From the NCBI GenBank assembly GCA_030220185.1, contig JASPKZ010007531.1:744001-808000 (forward strand): a stretch of DNA of 64,000 bases. Reading direction: 5' to 3'. Positions 9,735-19,400 of this stretch are shown one piece after another. Both the position numbers and the translations under genes were made by a program. Each line of letters begins with the position of its first letter. Within the stretch, counting starts at the first letter, position 1. Below the pieces are notes generated by a model, which was not told where the DNA came from, made no database searches, and saw nothing but the letters and a program-made list of their open reading frames with translations. This DNA comes from Diploptera punctata (lineage: Eukaryota; Arthropoda; Insecta; Blattodea; Blaberidae).

Positions 9735-10292
9735 ATTAGCTTGCACTATCGAATCCGTAGGTTCATGGCCGCTAGGATATAAGCTCTCCACACATCCAAA
9801 TCCTGAGAAAATGTTTTCCAACCATCTCCTGTATAATCTAGTTCACACAAATCATGCATAACCCTTAAATTAAAAATGAATCCTATTGGATACATTGATT
9901 TAATTTATTTAATATTATTTTTGGATCAATAGAAAGACAAACGAGTAAAAATTACTTTAATTTATGCAAAATTACACAATAATATATAACAATAAATTAC
10001 TGTTTACATGAATTTATTTTCCTTGCGGTCCTGAACATTTAAATAACTGGCACGAGAAAATATTTTATTGACAATTTAAGGGTTAATGGCATTATTCCAA
10101 CTCCTTCTTGGCCTCCAACTGGGCGCTTTTCCTCTCGTTTTATTGCACGAATTTTCTAAATCCCTCTTTCATTACCTATTCGTGCCACATGACCTACCAT
10201 CGCAGTCTACGAGACTTAACTGTTTTTATTATATCTGGTATCCCATAAAGATCATGTAACTCGCTGTTATTTACTCTTCCCCATTTACCTGG
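9735..10292 (-). mobile_element. LINE-A 3' fragment, split by a piggyBac-type MITE
   Basis: Minus-strand LINE-A (from KPDI...TVKSRRLRW to the NLRVR terminus) occupies 9735-9861 and 10083-10292. It is diverged and frame-broken. The interruption is a 221-bp element at a TTAA site. Confidence 0.82.
9862..10082. mobile_element. piggyBac-type MITE (TTAA target)
   Basis: The element starts CCCTTAAATT and ends AATTTAAGGG, a perfect 10-bp TIR. Flanks are TTAA on the right (10083-10086) and ATAA, one change from TTAA, on the left (9858-9861). The uninterrupted LINE-A copies have TTAA at exactly this position (ATAGTTAATGTT). CCC...GGG ends at TTAA are the signature of the piggyBac superfamily. It has no coding capacity. 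Confidence 0.85.
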
Positions 10293-10343
10293 ATAGTAAT
10301 AATAAAAAAATTATTTTATGGTTTAGTGTTTATATAATATAAG

Positions 10344-10345
<2 letters not shown>

Positions 10346-10376
<31 letters not shown>
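10346..10376. repeat. (TA)n microsatellite
   Basis: About 15 TA units, followed at 10377-10560 by sequence of the type CGACTGGACAGATTTTGAT, which I have seen associated with insect minisatellite-bearing transposons but cannot classify here. Confidence 0.85.
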
Positions 10377-10559
10377 TTCTGTACGTGTGTTTGTCATTCT
10401 ACTCCTCCTAAGCGACTGGACAGATTTTGATTAAATTAAGTGCGTGTGTCTGAGTCCCTCGAAGGTTCTGATTCATAATTGCACCCTCTAAAACCATTAG
10501 CAATAAGAGTTCACCTGAAGTGAAAATTTAAAAATCGCTCTAGCGGTCACAATTTTCGA

Positions 10560-10775
10560 TGTTTTACAACGAAACTCAGTATATCCTAGTAAAAAAAACC
10601 GATGTAGGTCCCTACATTGTATGTATACAGAGGACAGTTGTTTTACTTCCCACACTTGGTTTGTAATATGTAATATTACAGTATAGTTATTTAGGTTGGC
10701 AACCCCGAAATTTAGGAAGTTGTACTTTCAATCATGGTCGCCATTACTGTAAGAACGAGAAAACGCACGATCGCT
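10560..10775 (+). repeat. Repeat L (unclassified interspersed repeat)
   Basis: The segment with GTTTTACTTCCC, GTAATATTACAGTATAGTTA, TTGGCAACCCCGA and CAATCATGGTCGCCATTA matches, in reverse, 36055-36235. The family is unknown. Confidence 0.6.
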
Positions 10776-10977
10776 CAAGAAATAAAATTATTCTTCATTT
10801 TAAACTCTTGTGCACCATATATTTTAAACATTATTTTCAAGTTTTATTTCTATACATTCAATACAGCCTACACTTACATAGGCCTAATATATTTGAGATT
10901 ATTGTTCCTAGGTATTTGAATTCAGCTACTTCCTCAAAATTTCCTTCATTTGTCATTTGCTGTCCATTTCCATTATA

Positions 10978-11804
10978 CGAGGGCAGATCGGAAAGTAACG
11001 GACAATAATTTTTTTCTGCCTTGGTATTGCAGCTAGAATGTTGAAATTTCACAGAGATATAGTTTGAAGTTTTCACTACAGATGGTATTTTTTTCCCAGG
11101 TGCACCTCTTGCGAGAGAAGCTTGAACTATGCAACAAATATGGCGCGCATGCTACAGTCGTCCACAGAGCGGATCGGAAAGTAACGCACAATCATTTTTT
11201 TTTTAAAAAGTTTAATAGTAAAAAAAAAGGAAAAAAATCACAAATGAACTTACATCTTTTACCTACTTTTCGACATAGTCACCAACTTTCTCAACACATT
11301 TTTCCCATCGTGTTACCAGTTTCAATATGCCCTGTTCGTAGAAGTCCGTTTGGTTGGAGTGTAGCCATCTGCGCACTGCTGATTTCACTTCCACATCTGT
11401 CTCAAAGCGTTTGCCGGCCAGGAATCACTAAGGCGAATCACGTGGCGAATCACTAAGGTTCACGCGTCCCTCTTGGAAGAATGTGCACCACCTGGAGACA
11501 TTGCTACGGTCCATACAATCATCCCCATACACGCCACACATGTCCCTGTGAATTTCACTGGGTTTATGCCTTTTGGCCCACAAAAATCGAACAACACTTG
11601 TCTGTTCCTCACAGGTGGACGACTGTAGCATGCGCGCCATCTTTGTTGCATAGTTCAAGCTTCTCTCGCAAGAGGTGCACCTGAGAAAAAAATACCATCT
11701 GTAGTGAGAACTTCAAACTATATCTCTGTGAAATTTCAACATTCTAGCTGCAATACCAAGGGCAGAAAAAAAATTATTGTGAGTTACTTTCCGATCCGCC
11801 CTCG
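10978..11804 (-). mobile_element. Deleted mariner with long inverted duplicated ends
   Basis: TA dinucleotides flank it (10976-10977, 11805-11806). The right end is the true 5' end on the minus strand: TIR beginning CGAGGGCGGATCGGAAAG, 5' leader, then the transposase start. The left end, 10978-11166, is an inverted copy of those same 189 bp, including the first transposase codons. It is joined at 11167-11170 to what looks like the original 3' TIR (CGGATCGGAAAGTAACGCAC). The central catalytic region of the transposase is missing. Confidence 0.85.
11265..11658 (-). pseudogene. mariner transposase, internally deleted
   Basis: The N-terminal part (11658-11428, minus) shows the paired helix-turn-helix DNA-binding region: VRFLWAKRHKPSEIHRDM and MDRSNVSRWCTFFQEGR, ending in a VNLSDSPR linker like the usual DxPRSGRP. 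The C-terminal tail (11410-11265, minus) reads VEVKSAVRRWLHSNQ and WEKCVEKVGDYVEK. The middle, which would hold all three catalytic Asp residues, is absent (about 200 codons lost), so the product could bind TIRs at most. Confidence 0.85.
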
Positions 11805-11847
11805 TATAATATGTTTCTATGTGTGACAATATATTTAGAAAAAAAAA

Positions 11848-12617
11848 ACTAACGCTACAACTTACATCTATAGGCTTATATAGGCCTAATGTATCACTTA
11901 TATACATCAAGCTCACATTTAATACATAGGCCTACATATAGGACTATTTACTAAAAAAACAAAAAAATAATGTCAACAGGTCAAATTGACATCTGTTCCT
12001 CTTACATTTTTCCTTAAATCTTAAGGAAAGCGAAAAGAAATTCAAGTAGCTATGAGTCAATATGCACAAAGAGATTTTTAAGTGAATGTAAGTGACTTTG
12101 TACTTTAGACAAAATTCTCTCACGCTGTCTTGAACCCTAGAGCAATGGGACTTTTGTTTTCGCATAAAAGTGACCTGCTTTTGTTTCAGTAAAATCTTTA
12201 GAAACCGTTTTGTTCAACATGGACATTAGAGAACGCACGTTACAATTAAGATACGTTTTCCGCTAATTAGAATAATAACTAGTTGTACATTTCCCACTCG
12301 TCCCAACCTCATATTTTGCTCAGCACAAAAGTTCTTCGCAGAATAAGTGGTCTTGTTCTTCTTTTTTTTTTTTTGTAAAACATCAACAAACAAGCAAGAC
12401 AAGATAAAACAACTACAGATATTAAACAAAATCAAGCATAGTAAATTACCATTAATATTTTTAATACATTTTTACATCATTCTAATTTATAGACTCTATA
12501 ACACCTCATATAATTTCGCATTTGAAGTATTATTTTGGGCTGCTGTCAGTAATTTGATTTCAGCTTTTTTCTATTTCTTTCTATTTTCTGTAGTAGATCA
12601 GTGATTCAATTAATTTT
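11848..12617. other. No recognisable feature
   Basis: AT-rich with a T-tract at about 12360-12375 and two TAGGCCTA octamers at 11881 and 11927. No repeat shared with the rest of the window. Confidence 0.45.
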
Positions 12618-12830
12618 TTTTATTTCAGGACTCTTTCTGTTATTTACACATGTATCCTAATCCAAAATATACAATCTTTTTTTTCTTCCACACTTCCCGG
12701 TCTTGCGTGACTGTTTCTATCATATTTCTCTTCTTCTCATTATCTTGAATTCCCTTTATCCATGTTGGCTTTGGTCTACCACGTTTCCCTTTTCCAGCAG
12801 GTATACATTTCAAATTGAAAATTTTAAATA
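12618..12830 (-). mobile_element. LINE-I C-terminus and 3' end
   Basis: The minus strand codes PAGKGKRGRPKPTWIKGIQDN and KKRNMIETVTQDREVWKKK before the shared 3' end (ACAGAAAGAGTCCTGAAAT). GRP...W...DN and DR..W are the usual closing motifs of LINE ORFs. It is 5'-truncated. Confidence 0.72.
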
Positions 12831-13383
12831 AACATTTTTTTCATCCATTTGTCTATTGTAAAATAAAACCAAATGAGCTAAGTCAAATGGTTTCTGCTAT
12901 GGGAAAGAGATATCAGGGCAAATGGAAATCCTAATCAATCCTTGCACGTTGTGCGCATTTCTTATTTTATTATTAAATGGAATCCTAATATGCTGGCCGA
13001 TTATTGTTGGACCATCAAGAGGGATGCTCCACAGGCGAAATATAGCAGAAAATCGTCATTTCTTACTTTCTAGGTGAGTCCGAATGTTCGAATATTGTGT
13101 AGTTACGAATGCAGAAAATATTAAAATGTTTCAAATTATAAATGCCTGTCTCTCGGAAACCTTGCATGATGGAGAAAAACCGATATCATATTTAAATTCA
13201 GGAGAAAACATGCTCTCGGAATCACTTATCTTTCTTTCTGAGACAAAAAAAAAGTTTCTTTTTTCTTTGTTGCTCAGTGTTATTATTGTTACCATCAATA
13301 CTTTTAAAATTTATTGTCAAGCACCCTTCAGGTTATGTAAAAATGCTAAAATAATAAAATATTAAAATATGTACTTGATATAT
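12831..13383. other. Unassigned, short coding-like stretch
   Basis: Around 12955-13060 the plus strand reads NPNMLADYCWTIKRDAPQ in one frame, a phrase I associate with cockroach repeat-derived predictions, but it is too short to classify. The rest shows nothing. Confidence 0.3.
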
Positions 13384-13525
13384 CAGTCGTCCGCGACTAA
13401 ATTGAATTTCTGTTTAAAAGTAGTCAAACGACATGACGAAGATGGAACATGTTTCTGAAAGGCCTACATGGTAACCACTTGACGAAGATTTTTAAACAGA
13501 AATCCATTTTAGTTGACTACGATAG
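13384..13525. mobile_element. Degenerate hairpin element with core motif
   Basis: Imperfect arms (about 13391-13420 and 13486-13520, sharing ATTTCTGTTTAAAA) enclose the core GACGAAGATGGAACATG, TTTCTGAAAGG at 13436-13463, which closely matches the palindrome arm at 44520-44547. Confidence 0.55.
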
Positions 13526-13639
13526 ATATATCAGTACTTATTTTAATATTTTACAAATTTTAAGAAAAATAAAAGTATTCGACGAATATGTAACTTATAT
13601 TTGGAGACAAAAATTAGTGCACATGGATGCCATGATGCT

Positions 13640-13918
13640 GAAATAAGGGCAAATAAGTTCAAATTTGCAATATAAATATTAAATGGTGTTTTATGGGATA
13701 AGAATATAAGTTATAAAACAAAAACAAACATTTTAATACAATAGTAAAAAGTACAATGACATACGGTGCAGACACATGGGTATTAAAATCTAGAACAGCA
13801 AAAAATTAAAATCTGCAGAAATGGATTTTTGGAGGCGTTCAGTTGGAATTTCTAGAAGAGACAAAATAAAAACAGTGTAATTAAACAAAATATGAATTTT
13901 CGAACTTCAATTGTGGAT
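13640..13918 (+). pseudogene. LINE-C-like RT remnant
   Basis: A broken plus-strand frame gives TIVKSTMTYGADTWVLKS and an EMDFWRRSVGISRRDK-like stretch, homologous to the LINE-C copy at 22728. It ends abruptly at the LINE-C copy on the other strand. Confidence 0.55.
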
Positions 13919-13920
13919 AG

Positions 13921-15010
13921 ATGGGTCATCGGTTGATTAATGTCTTTGACATCGTCCGATTTCTAATAGTCAATTTTGTCTGTCCATCCAATCTCCTGGT
14001 TGTAGATGTTTCTCCTTCATGTATAAATACTGATTTCAGGAGGTTTTACATCTTCCTCTGCCTTGTCTTTCCTCAGGTTTCCATTCCAAAACACATTTTG
14101 ATAGCCGATCATCTTCCTTTCCTAGACATGTCCGTACCATCTTAATTTCTGAGTTTTAAAATAGTCTAAAATAGTGTCTTCAATCTTCATTTTCTCTCTT
14201 ATAACCGAGTTCCTAATTTTTTCTGTTGAAATTCTTGCTGCCCTTCGTATAAAATCCATTTCCGTTGCCAAGATATACTCAATTGTTTTTGTTGTTAATG
14301 GCCAAAGTTCTGCTCCATAAGTAATGATGCTTTTAACAATTGTATGATATATATTAATTTTATTTTTATTACGTATATTTTGATCCCACAATATTCCATT
14401 GAGGCAAGCAATTGCAATTTTTCTTCAATATTTCTATTTCTTATCTCCTCGTCGTAACTTCCATTTTTCTTTATTTTAATTCCTAAATATCAGATATCAC
14501 TACAAGATTTTTTTGTTTCTCCAGTCTCCAAAATTAAATTTTGTTCTGGTTCACCACTTGATAAACATTTTATTTTCTTTATGTTCAAAATTAATCCCCA
14601 TTTATTATATTCTTCTATTAATTTTCTAGTCATATATTCTAAATGTCCACCGCTGTGGTCTCGAGGTAGCGTGCTGCCTTGTCACGCAGCGGGCCCGGGT
14701 TCGATCCTCAGTCGGGGCAGTTTTTCTGGGTGAGGTTTTTATCGGGGTTTTTCCTCGCCTGTAAGACAAATGTCAGGAAAACTTTAAGGCCCAAACGGTG
14801 CCCGAAATCATATGGCCATCATCATCATCCTTATCATTATCATCAACATCATCCTTCACCGGTGTGGAAAGCAATGGGAAGCTACCACACCAACAATTCC
14901 CTAGTAAAACTGCAAGTATAGCATGAAAATGCTATGATTGCAGTGAAGGACCTGCCTTGGGGCAGAATTACTATGGATGGATATTCTAAATCTTCATAAT
15001 CTTGTCAAGT
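13921..15010 (-). pseudogene. LINE-C reverse transcriptase C-terminus and 3' end
   Basis: On the minus strand: SIITYGAELWPLTTK (C-terminal core), EMDFIRRAARISTEK, LRWYGHV, then the 3' end GATGTCAAAGACATTAATC. A SINE-D interrupts it at 14645-14980, and LINE sequence resumes at 14981. Other copies are at 22728 (plus) and 41813 (minus). Frameshifts are present, for example near 14120. Confidence 0.8.
14645..14980 (+). mobile_element. SINE-D, full length
   Basis: An 11-bp TSD ATATTCTAAAT lies at 14634-14644 and 14981-14991. It has the same head, body and CTATGGATGG end as the 5.05-kb copy but a shorter internal (CAT)n tract. It is inserted in LINE-C. Confidence 0.93.
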
Positions 15011-15227
15011 AACAAGTGATCAACTGCAAAATGTACGTTGTATAATGTTCTATTTGTTTGAAATAGGAATTCCCATATTTTGGACGTAGGCTATACTAAC
15101 ATATTATTTGGGAAAAACTATAGTGATGTTGAATTCAATTTTGGATTTTATAAAAAAAGAAACAATTAAAAATGAATAACAGATGATAAATTCTCGTGAA
15201 GAATACGAGAATGGGTGCCATTTGGTA

Positions 15228-15264
15228 GAAGAAGAAGAAGAAGAAGAAGAAGAAGAGAAGAAGA
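15228..15264. repeat. (GAA)n microsatellite
   Basis: AGAAGAAG repeats precede the zinc-finger LINE remnant. They may be the tail of an earlier LINE-B. Confidence 0.9.
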
Positions 15265-15265
15265 G

Positions 15266-16008
15266 GACGGCTAAAAATAACGAGAATTGATGGTGTTTTG
15301 GAGACCTACTTCATAGAGGACATTTTCCGATTGAGGGTCTTTCCACTTTTCAGCGGTTGCCCTTTTACCAGCCGGCTGCTGGCCCTTCACATCCATATGT
15401 GTCAATCACAGAGGTAGATGATCAACAGCCAGTGTAGGGGTGACATGTGGTTAGCATGTCGAGTCCCCCAGCCGTTATAGCTGGTTCCTCAACCTGGAGC
15501 CGCTACTTATTGTAGCTACCCAATTGCCTCACGATGCTGGGTGGGCACCGGTCCCATACTGGCCGAAATACCATGAGAAAATTTCTTCCCCCATGGAGAC
15601 TCGAACCAGCGCAAGTCCCGTAGCTCTGCGCCAAGGCTTCCTACCTTAACCGCTCGACTACGGCGCGGGACCATAGAGGACATAAGAACACAATTATATC
15701 TACAATCCACAGAACCATACCAGAAATTAATAAGCATCAGAAATAGGAAGAAGAAGGAAATATACATAGATTTCTACATCACAACTGCCATGCTGGACGA
15801 CAGATGGACCAGAGAGTGCAACCCCCAGAGACACGTCACAACACGACTCGCAGTACATGGATTTCGTAACAAAATATGTATAAACAAGAAATTCCACGAG
15901 CCGACCGAAGAATACAAGTGTGTGTTATGTGAACAAAGATGTAGGAAATACCACATCATAACATGTGCGAAAAGAACAAAAACTATCACAGACTACAGTA
16001 AAGACTAA
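15266..16008 (+). pseudogene. LINE C-terminus with CCHC-like zinc motif, split by SINE-C
   Basis: With the SINE removed, the plus strand reads from IDGVLETYFIEDI through TTAMLDDRWTRECN, TRLAVHGFRNKICI and YKCVLCEQRCRKYHIITC (Cys, Cys, Cys, His and Cys spaced as a zinc knuckle), stopping at 16008. The same domain occurs at 50329-50705 (VAVHGFHHRICT...KLCGSHCHRYHLLQC). I recall similar motifs at the C-terminus of some non-LTR reverse transcriptases. Only the C-terminal about 130 residues remain, with the SINE-C inside. Confidence 0.6.
15324..15671 (-). mobile_element. SINE-C, full length
   Basis: A perfect 12-bp TSD CATAGAGGACAT lies at 15312-15323 and 15672-15683. The minus strand carries a tRNA-like head with box A (TAGTCGAGCGG) and box B (GGTTCGAGTCT). 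It is inserted in the zinc-finger LINE remnant. Confidence 0.93.
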
Positions 16009-16648
16009 ACCACCACTAATGCTCAACCAGAGTGCACATTCCCTATTATTATTATTATTAATGGTGTTTTGAGCAGAATGAGGTAAAAAGGATTGAACGG
16101 TGGGGATTTGAATGACAGAGAGAAGTGGAGAAGTATGACAGTAGATTAATAATTGGGTGCAGGAAGATGATGTGAAACATTGTGAAACCTGGTAAATGAA
16201 TAAATTGTTTGACAAGGACTTGTTTCACTCATCAGTAAAGAAAAGGTGCAATATTACGAGCAGGTAGTAAGTTAGCTTCTGCGTTCCTCGAAGCGAATTT
16301 GAAAGAAAAAGTCATTTCAGAGGGAATTCAACTTAATAGCGGCCATCAATACTATTATTTCAGTAAAGGAAAAAAGTTGGCTTTTGTTTTTAAGAAGGGT
16401 TCATAATGTTTGTCGTATGTATGAGCCCCAGGGCCCGCGTTCTGGGGCCCCAGATGCGCTGCTGTTGATGTGTTTTAAATGATAATATATTCTAGTTGGG
16501 CTACGTGATTTTCAAAAGCGATATTAATAAAAACTAAACATTAAGTACAAAACTTGCATTTTTTATTCCTAAAATTAAAGGGTTGTGGATTAAAAGAAAC
16601 AAGGCCTTCATGTCCGTTTTAGTTAAGTGAATGGGCTTGTCCGCCCTT
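16009..16648. other. LINE debris, otherwise unassigned
   Basis: A short ATT run at 16046-16062 precedes a weak LINE-like stretch (16065-16165, VLSRMR..RIERWGFE). From 16170 to 16648 I see nothing recognisable. Confidence 0.35.
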
Positions 16649-17757
16649 CTTTATTTGTCGGATGATAAAAAGAGAGAGAGTAGATTAACAACTAAACAAA
16701 AAAAGAGTTATGATTACTATTAAAAATATTCCTTAATTAACTATCCAATTAGGAAGGTGAGAGTTAAACCGCATTAAAAAAAACTGTGATATTCTAATTA
16801 GCCTGTGCCTGCATGCTAAGAGCTGGTAAAAGTCTGGAGAATATCAGTTAGGTAAATTAACAACTACAACTAAAATCAAACAGGATAATTCTCATAAGTA
16901 ATGCCACGAGTGATTTCCAAATTATCGATAAATTCACGATGTCACGAAGTGAGGAGTGAATTTATCTAGAGAATTTGGAAATCAAGAGTGGCATTTGTTA
17001 GGACTATTTAACGAATGAAATTAAGCTGTTTACTCACAAATCATTATTTAAATATAGTTATTTTAAAATATTTATATACTTAATGTAAACGGCGATGAGA
17101 AAGGTTTGTTATGCTTCATTTGTTTATCACTGCAGCCAGATCATATTATTTATTGCCAAAGGATCTTTATTTGTCGGATGATAAAAAGAGAGAGAGAGAG
17201 AGAGAGAGAGACACACAGAGAGAGACACAGAGAGAGAGAGAGATAGAGAGAGGGAGTAGATTAACAACTAAACAAAAGAAGAGTTACGAATGCTATTAAA
17301 ATATTCCTTAATTAACTATCCAATTAGAAAGGTGAGAATTAAACCGCATTTAAAAAAAAACTTTGATATTCTAATTAGCCTGTGCCTGCATGCTAAGAGC
17401 TGGTAAAAGTCTGGAGAACATTAGTTAGGTAAATTAACAACTGCAACTAAAATCAAACAGGCTAATTCTCATAAGTAATGTCATGTGTGATTTCCAAATT
17501 ATCGATAAATTCACGATGTCACGAAGTGAGGAGTGAATTTATCTAGATTGGAAATCAAGAGTGGCATTTGTTAGGACTAATTAACGAATAAAATTAAGAT
17601 GTTTACTCACAAATCATTATTTAACTATAGTTATTCTAAAATATTTATATATTTAATGTAAACGACGATGTTTGAAAACAAACGAGAAACGATTGGTACG
17701 CTTCATCTGCTTCTTTTGTTTATCACTGCAACCAGATCATACTATTTATTGCCAAAG
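16649..17757 (+). repeat. Direct tandem duplication, offset 516 bp
   Basis: CTTTATTTGTCGGATGATAA at 16649 recurs at 17165. The two units remain collinear through CCTTAATTAACTATCCAATT, CTGCATGCTAAGAGCTGG and the left part of element E, up to GCCAAAGGA. Unit 2 carries a longer (GA)n tract. The duplicated block holds upstream flank plus the left about 270 bp of E (16894-17164), so the duplication came after E inserted. Confidence 0.88.
17188..17255. repeat. (GA)n microsatellite
   Basis: Interrupted GA/CA dinucleotides expanded in unit 2 of the tandem duplication. Unit 1 has only a few GA. Confidence 0.93.
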
Positions 17758-18197
17758 GAACGCAACATTGTAAGAATGCTCTCTAGTGGAGAAAAAATGA
17801 AACACATCAAACTGTATATTAATGCATTTCTGATGTCGTATGATGTAAATATAACAATTATATTTTTCTGGATTATTACCTGGGAAAAAATACATTTAAG
17901 AAAGTGCAAACAGTGGTTTCTTTTTTTGGTGGTATAATCAATTGCTACAAATGTTTTTATATTAACTCCTGCAAGCGCTATATGATGACATCCATGCACT
18001 ATACATATAATATCGTAGCAGTATTTATTACAGAGTCAGTCACTGCAAAATAATGGTCAGACCTGTTCAGAATATTAAAAAGGAGGAGCTTTCTTTAATA
18101 TGGTATGTTTAATATTGATAAATATTTGGCGAAACACGACTGTGACTGGTTATAAAACAGAAATCATTGACTCCCATTTGGAGCACGAGTTAAATAG
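17471..18197 (+). mobile_element. Element E copy 2
   Basis: 727 bp from ATAAGTAATGTCATG to GAGTTAAATAG, with TC at 17469-17470 and 18198-18199. It has the complete left hairpin module (stem arms with ATCGATAAATTCAC and GTGAATTTATCTAGA, loop CTCACGAAGTGAG-like, slightly mutated), core start at GACTAATTAACG, and core end at GTTAAATAG. It directly abuts E3, the two sharing one TC. Confidence 0.9.
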
Positions 18198-18373
18198 TCA
18201 TAAGTAATGCCACGAGTGATTTCCAAATTTCCAATACATTAAATATTATTAAATTATAACTACCTACTAAAAAAATAAAAGATAATAAAATTGATAGAGC
18301 GTCTCCTATTATAGAGCAATTAATTTATTTTCATGATCATGCCCTAATCCCTCCATGGTATCTTTACCTTGTC

Positions 18374-18671
18374 GTGGTGGAGTGGCTTGTGTGCTTAAAT
18401 GATCCTGAGAGCTATGCCGGCGGTAGCATTGCTGCCGATAGGGTTACCCATGCCGGATTGGTCGAAGGTGATAAGCCAGACAAAATAAGTACCTTGGTCG
18501 AAAGAGTGACGATCTTTCACCGTAAAAATACAACCGTCAAGAAATGCGGACATGGGTTCTACTGGGGTAAAATTTTCCGGAGGTCAAATAGTCCCCCATT
18601 CGGTTCTCCGGGCGGGGACTACTTCAGGGAACCCATGCCAAAGGCTCAAACACAGGGACATGTTCCTAGGA
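18374..18671 (+). other. LINE-A 5' leader with open frame
   Basis: An open frame starts MVEWLVCLNDPESYAGGS and runs to the endonuclease start in a different frame. The segment recurs without the rest of the element at 1259-1495 and 23291-23452. Whether it is translated is unknown. Its composition is GC-richer than its surroundings, and it may carry an internal Pol II promoter, as RTE leaders can (inference). Confidence 0.55.
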
Positions 18672-19400
18672 ACATGGAATGTTAGGACTTATACAATAGC
18701 GGGGCACTAGAGATATTAACGCGGGAATTGGATAAATCGCCCTTGGATATAGTCGCTTTACAGGAAGTTAGGTGGCCAGGAGAAGGTAGTCAGGAATCAG
18801 GAAGCTTTTCATTATACTATGGGGGTGCAGAAAGACCTGCATTTGGAACGGGTTTTTTAGTCAGAAGGAGGATCCTATCCGCTATCCGAGATATTAAGTT
18901 TGTTAGTGATAGAATATCATACATAATTCTAAAGGGTAAATGACATGATTTTATAATTGTAAATGTACATGCCCCCACAGAAGATAAAGATGACAAGATC
19001 AAGGATGAGTTCTATGAAGAATTAGAATGCTTATTTGATAGCCTTTCACGATATCATATGAAAATTGTCTTAGGAGATTTTAATGCAAAAGTGGGGCGGG
19101 AAGATATATTCAAACCAACAATAGGCAAATTCAGTCTTCATGAAGATAGTAACGACAACGGGGTTAGATTAGTCACATTTGCCACATCAAAGAATCTCAT
19201 TGTTAAGAGCACAACATTTCAGCATAAGGATATTCATAAATACACCTGGACGTCCCCAGATGGAGAAACTCGGAACCAGATAGATCATGTATTAGTGGAT
19301 AAACGCTGGCACAGTAGCATCATTGATGTTAGATCAGTTAGAGGGACAGACTGCAATTCAGATCATCATCTGGTCAGGGTGAAAATCAGACAACGGCTAT
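18672..19400 (+). pseudogene. LINE-A apurinic-type endonuclease domain (broken)
   Basis: Exonuclease/endonuclease/phosphatase fold motifs appear in order: TWNVRT (18672), IVALQEVRW (catalytic Glu), GFLV, VHAPTEDKDD, KIVLGDFNAKVG (Asp and Asn of the active site), YTWTSPDGETRNQIDHVLVD and TDCNSDHHLV (final Asp-His pair). This enzyme nicks target DNA to prime reverse transcription. Lesions: a 1-bp deletion just after TWNVRT (about 18688) and a TGA stop at 18941, where related copies would be expected to have Trp. All catalytic residues are still present on either side of the lesions, so decay appears recent. Confidence 0.92.

Larger units (their letters stand above)
10892..11847 (-). mobile_element. 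LINE-A fragment split by mariner
   Basis: LINE-A (coding GNGQ..TNEGNFEEVAEFKYLGTII on the minus strand) occupies 10892-10975 and resumes at 11807-11847. The break is at the TA of a TATATAAT stretch and is filled by the mariner derivative with TA on both sides. Confidence 0.8.
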
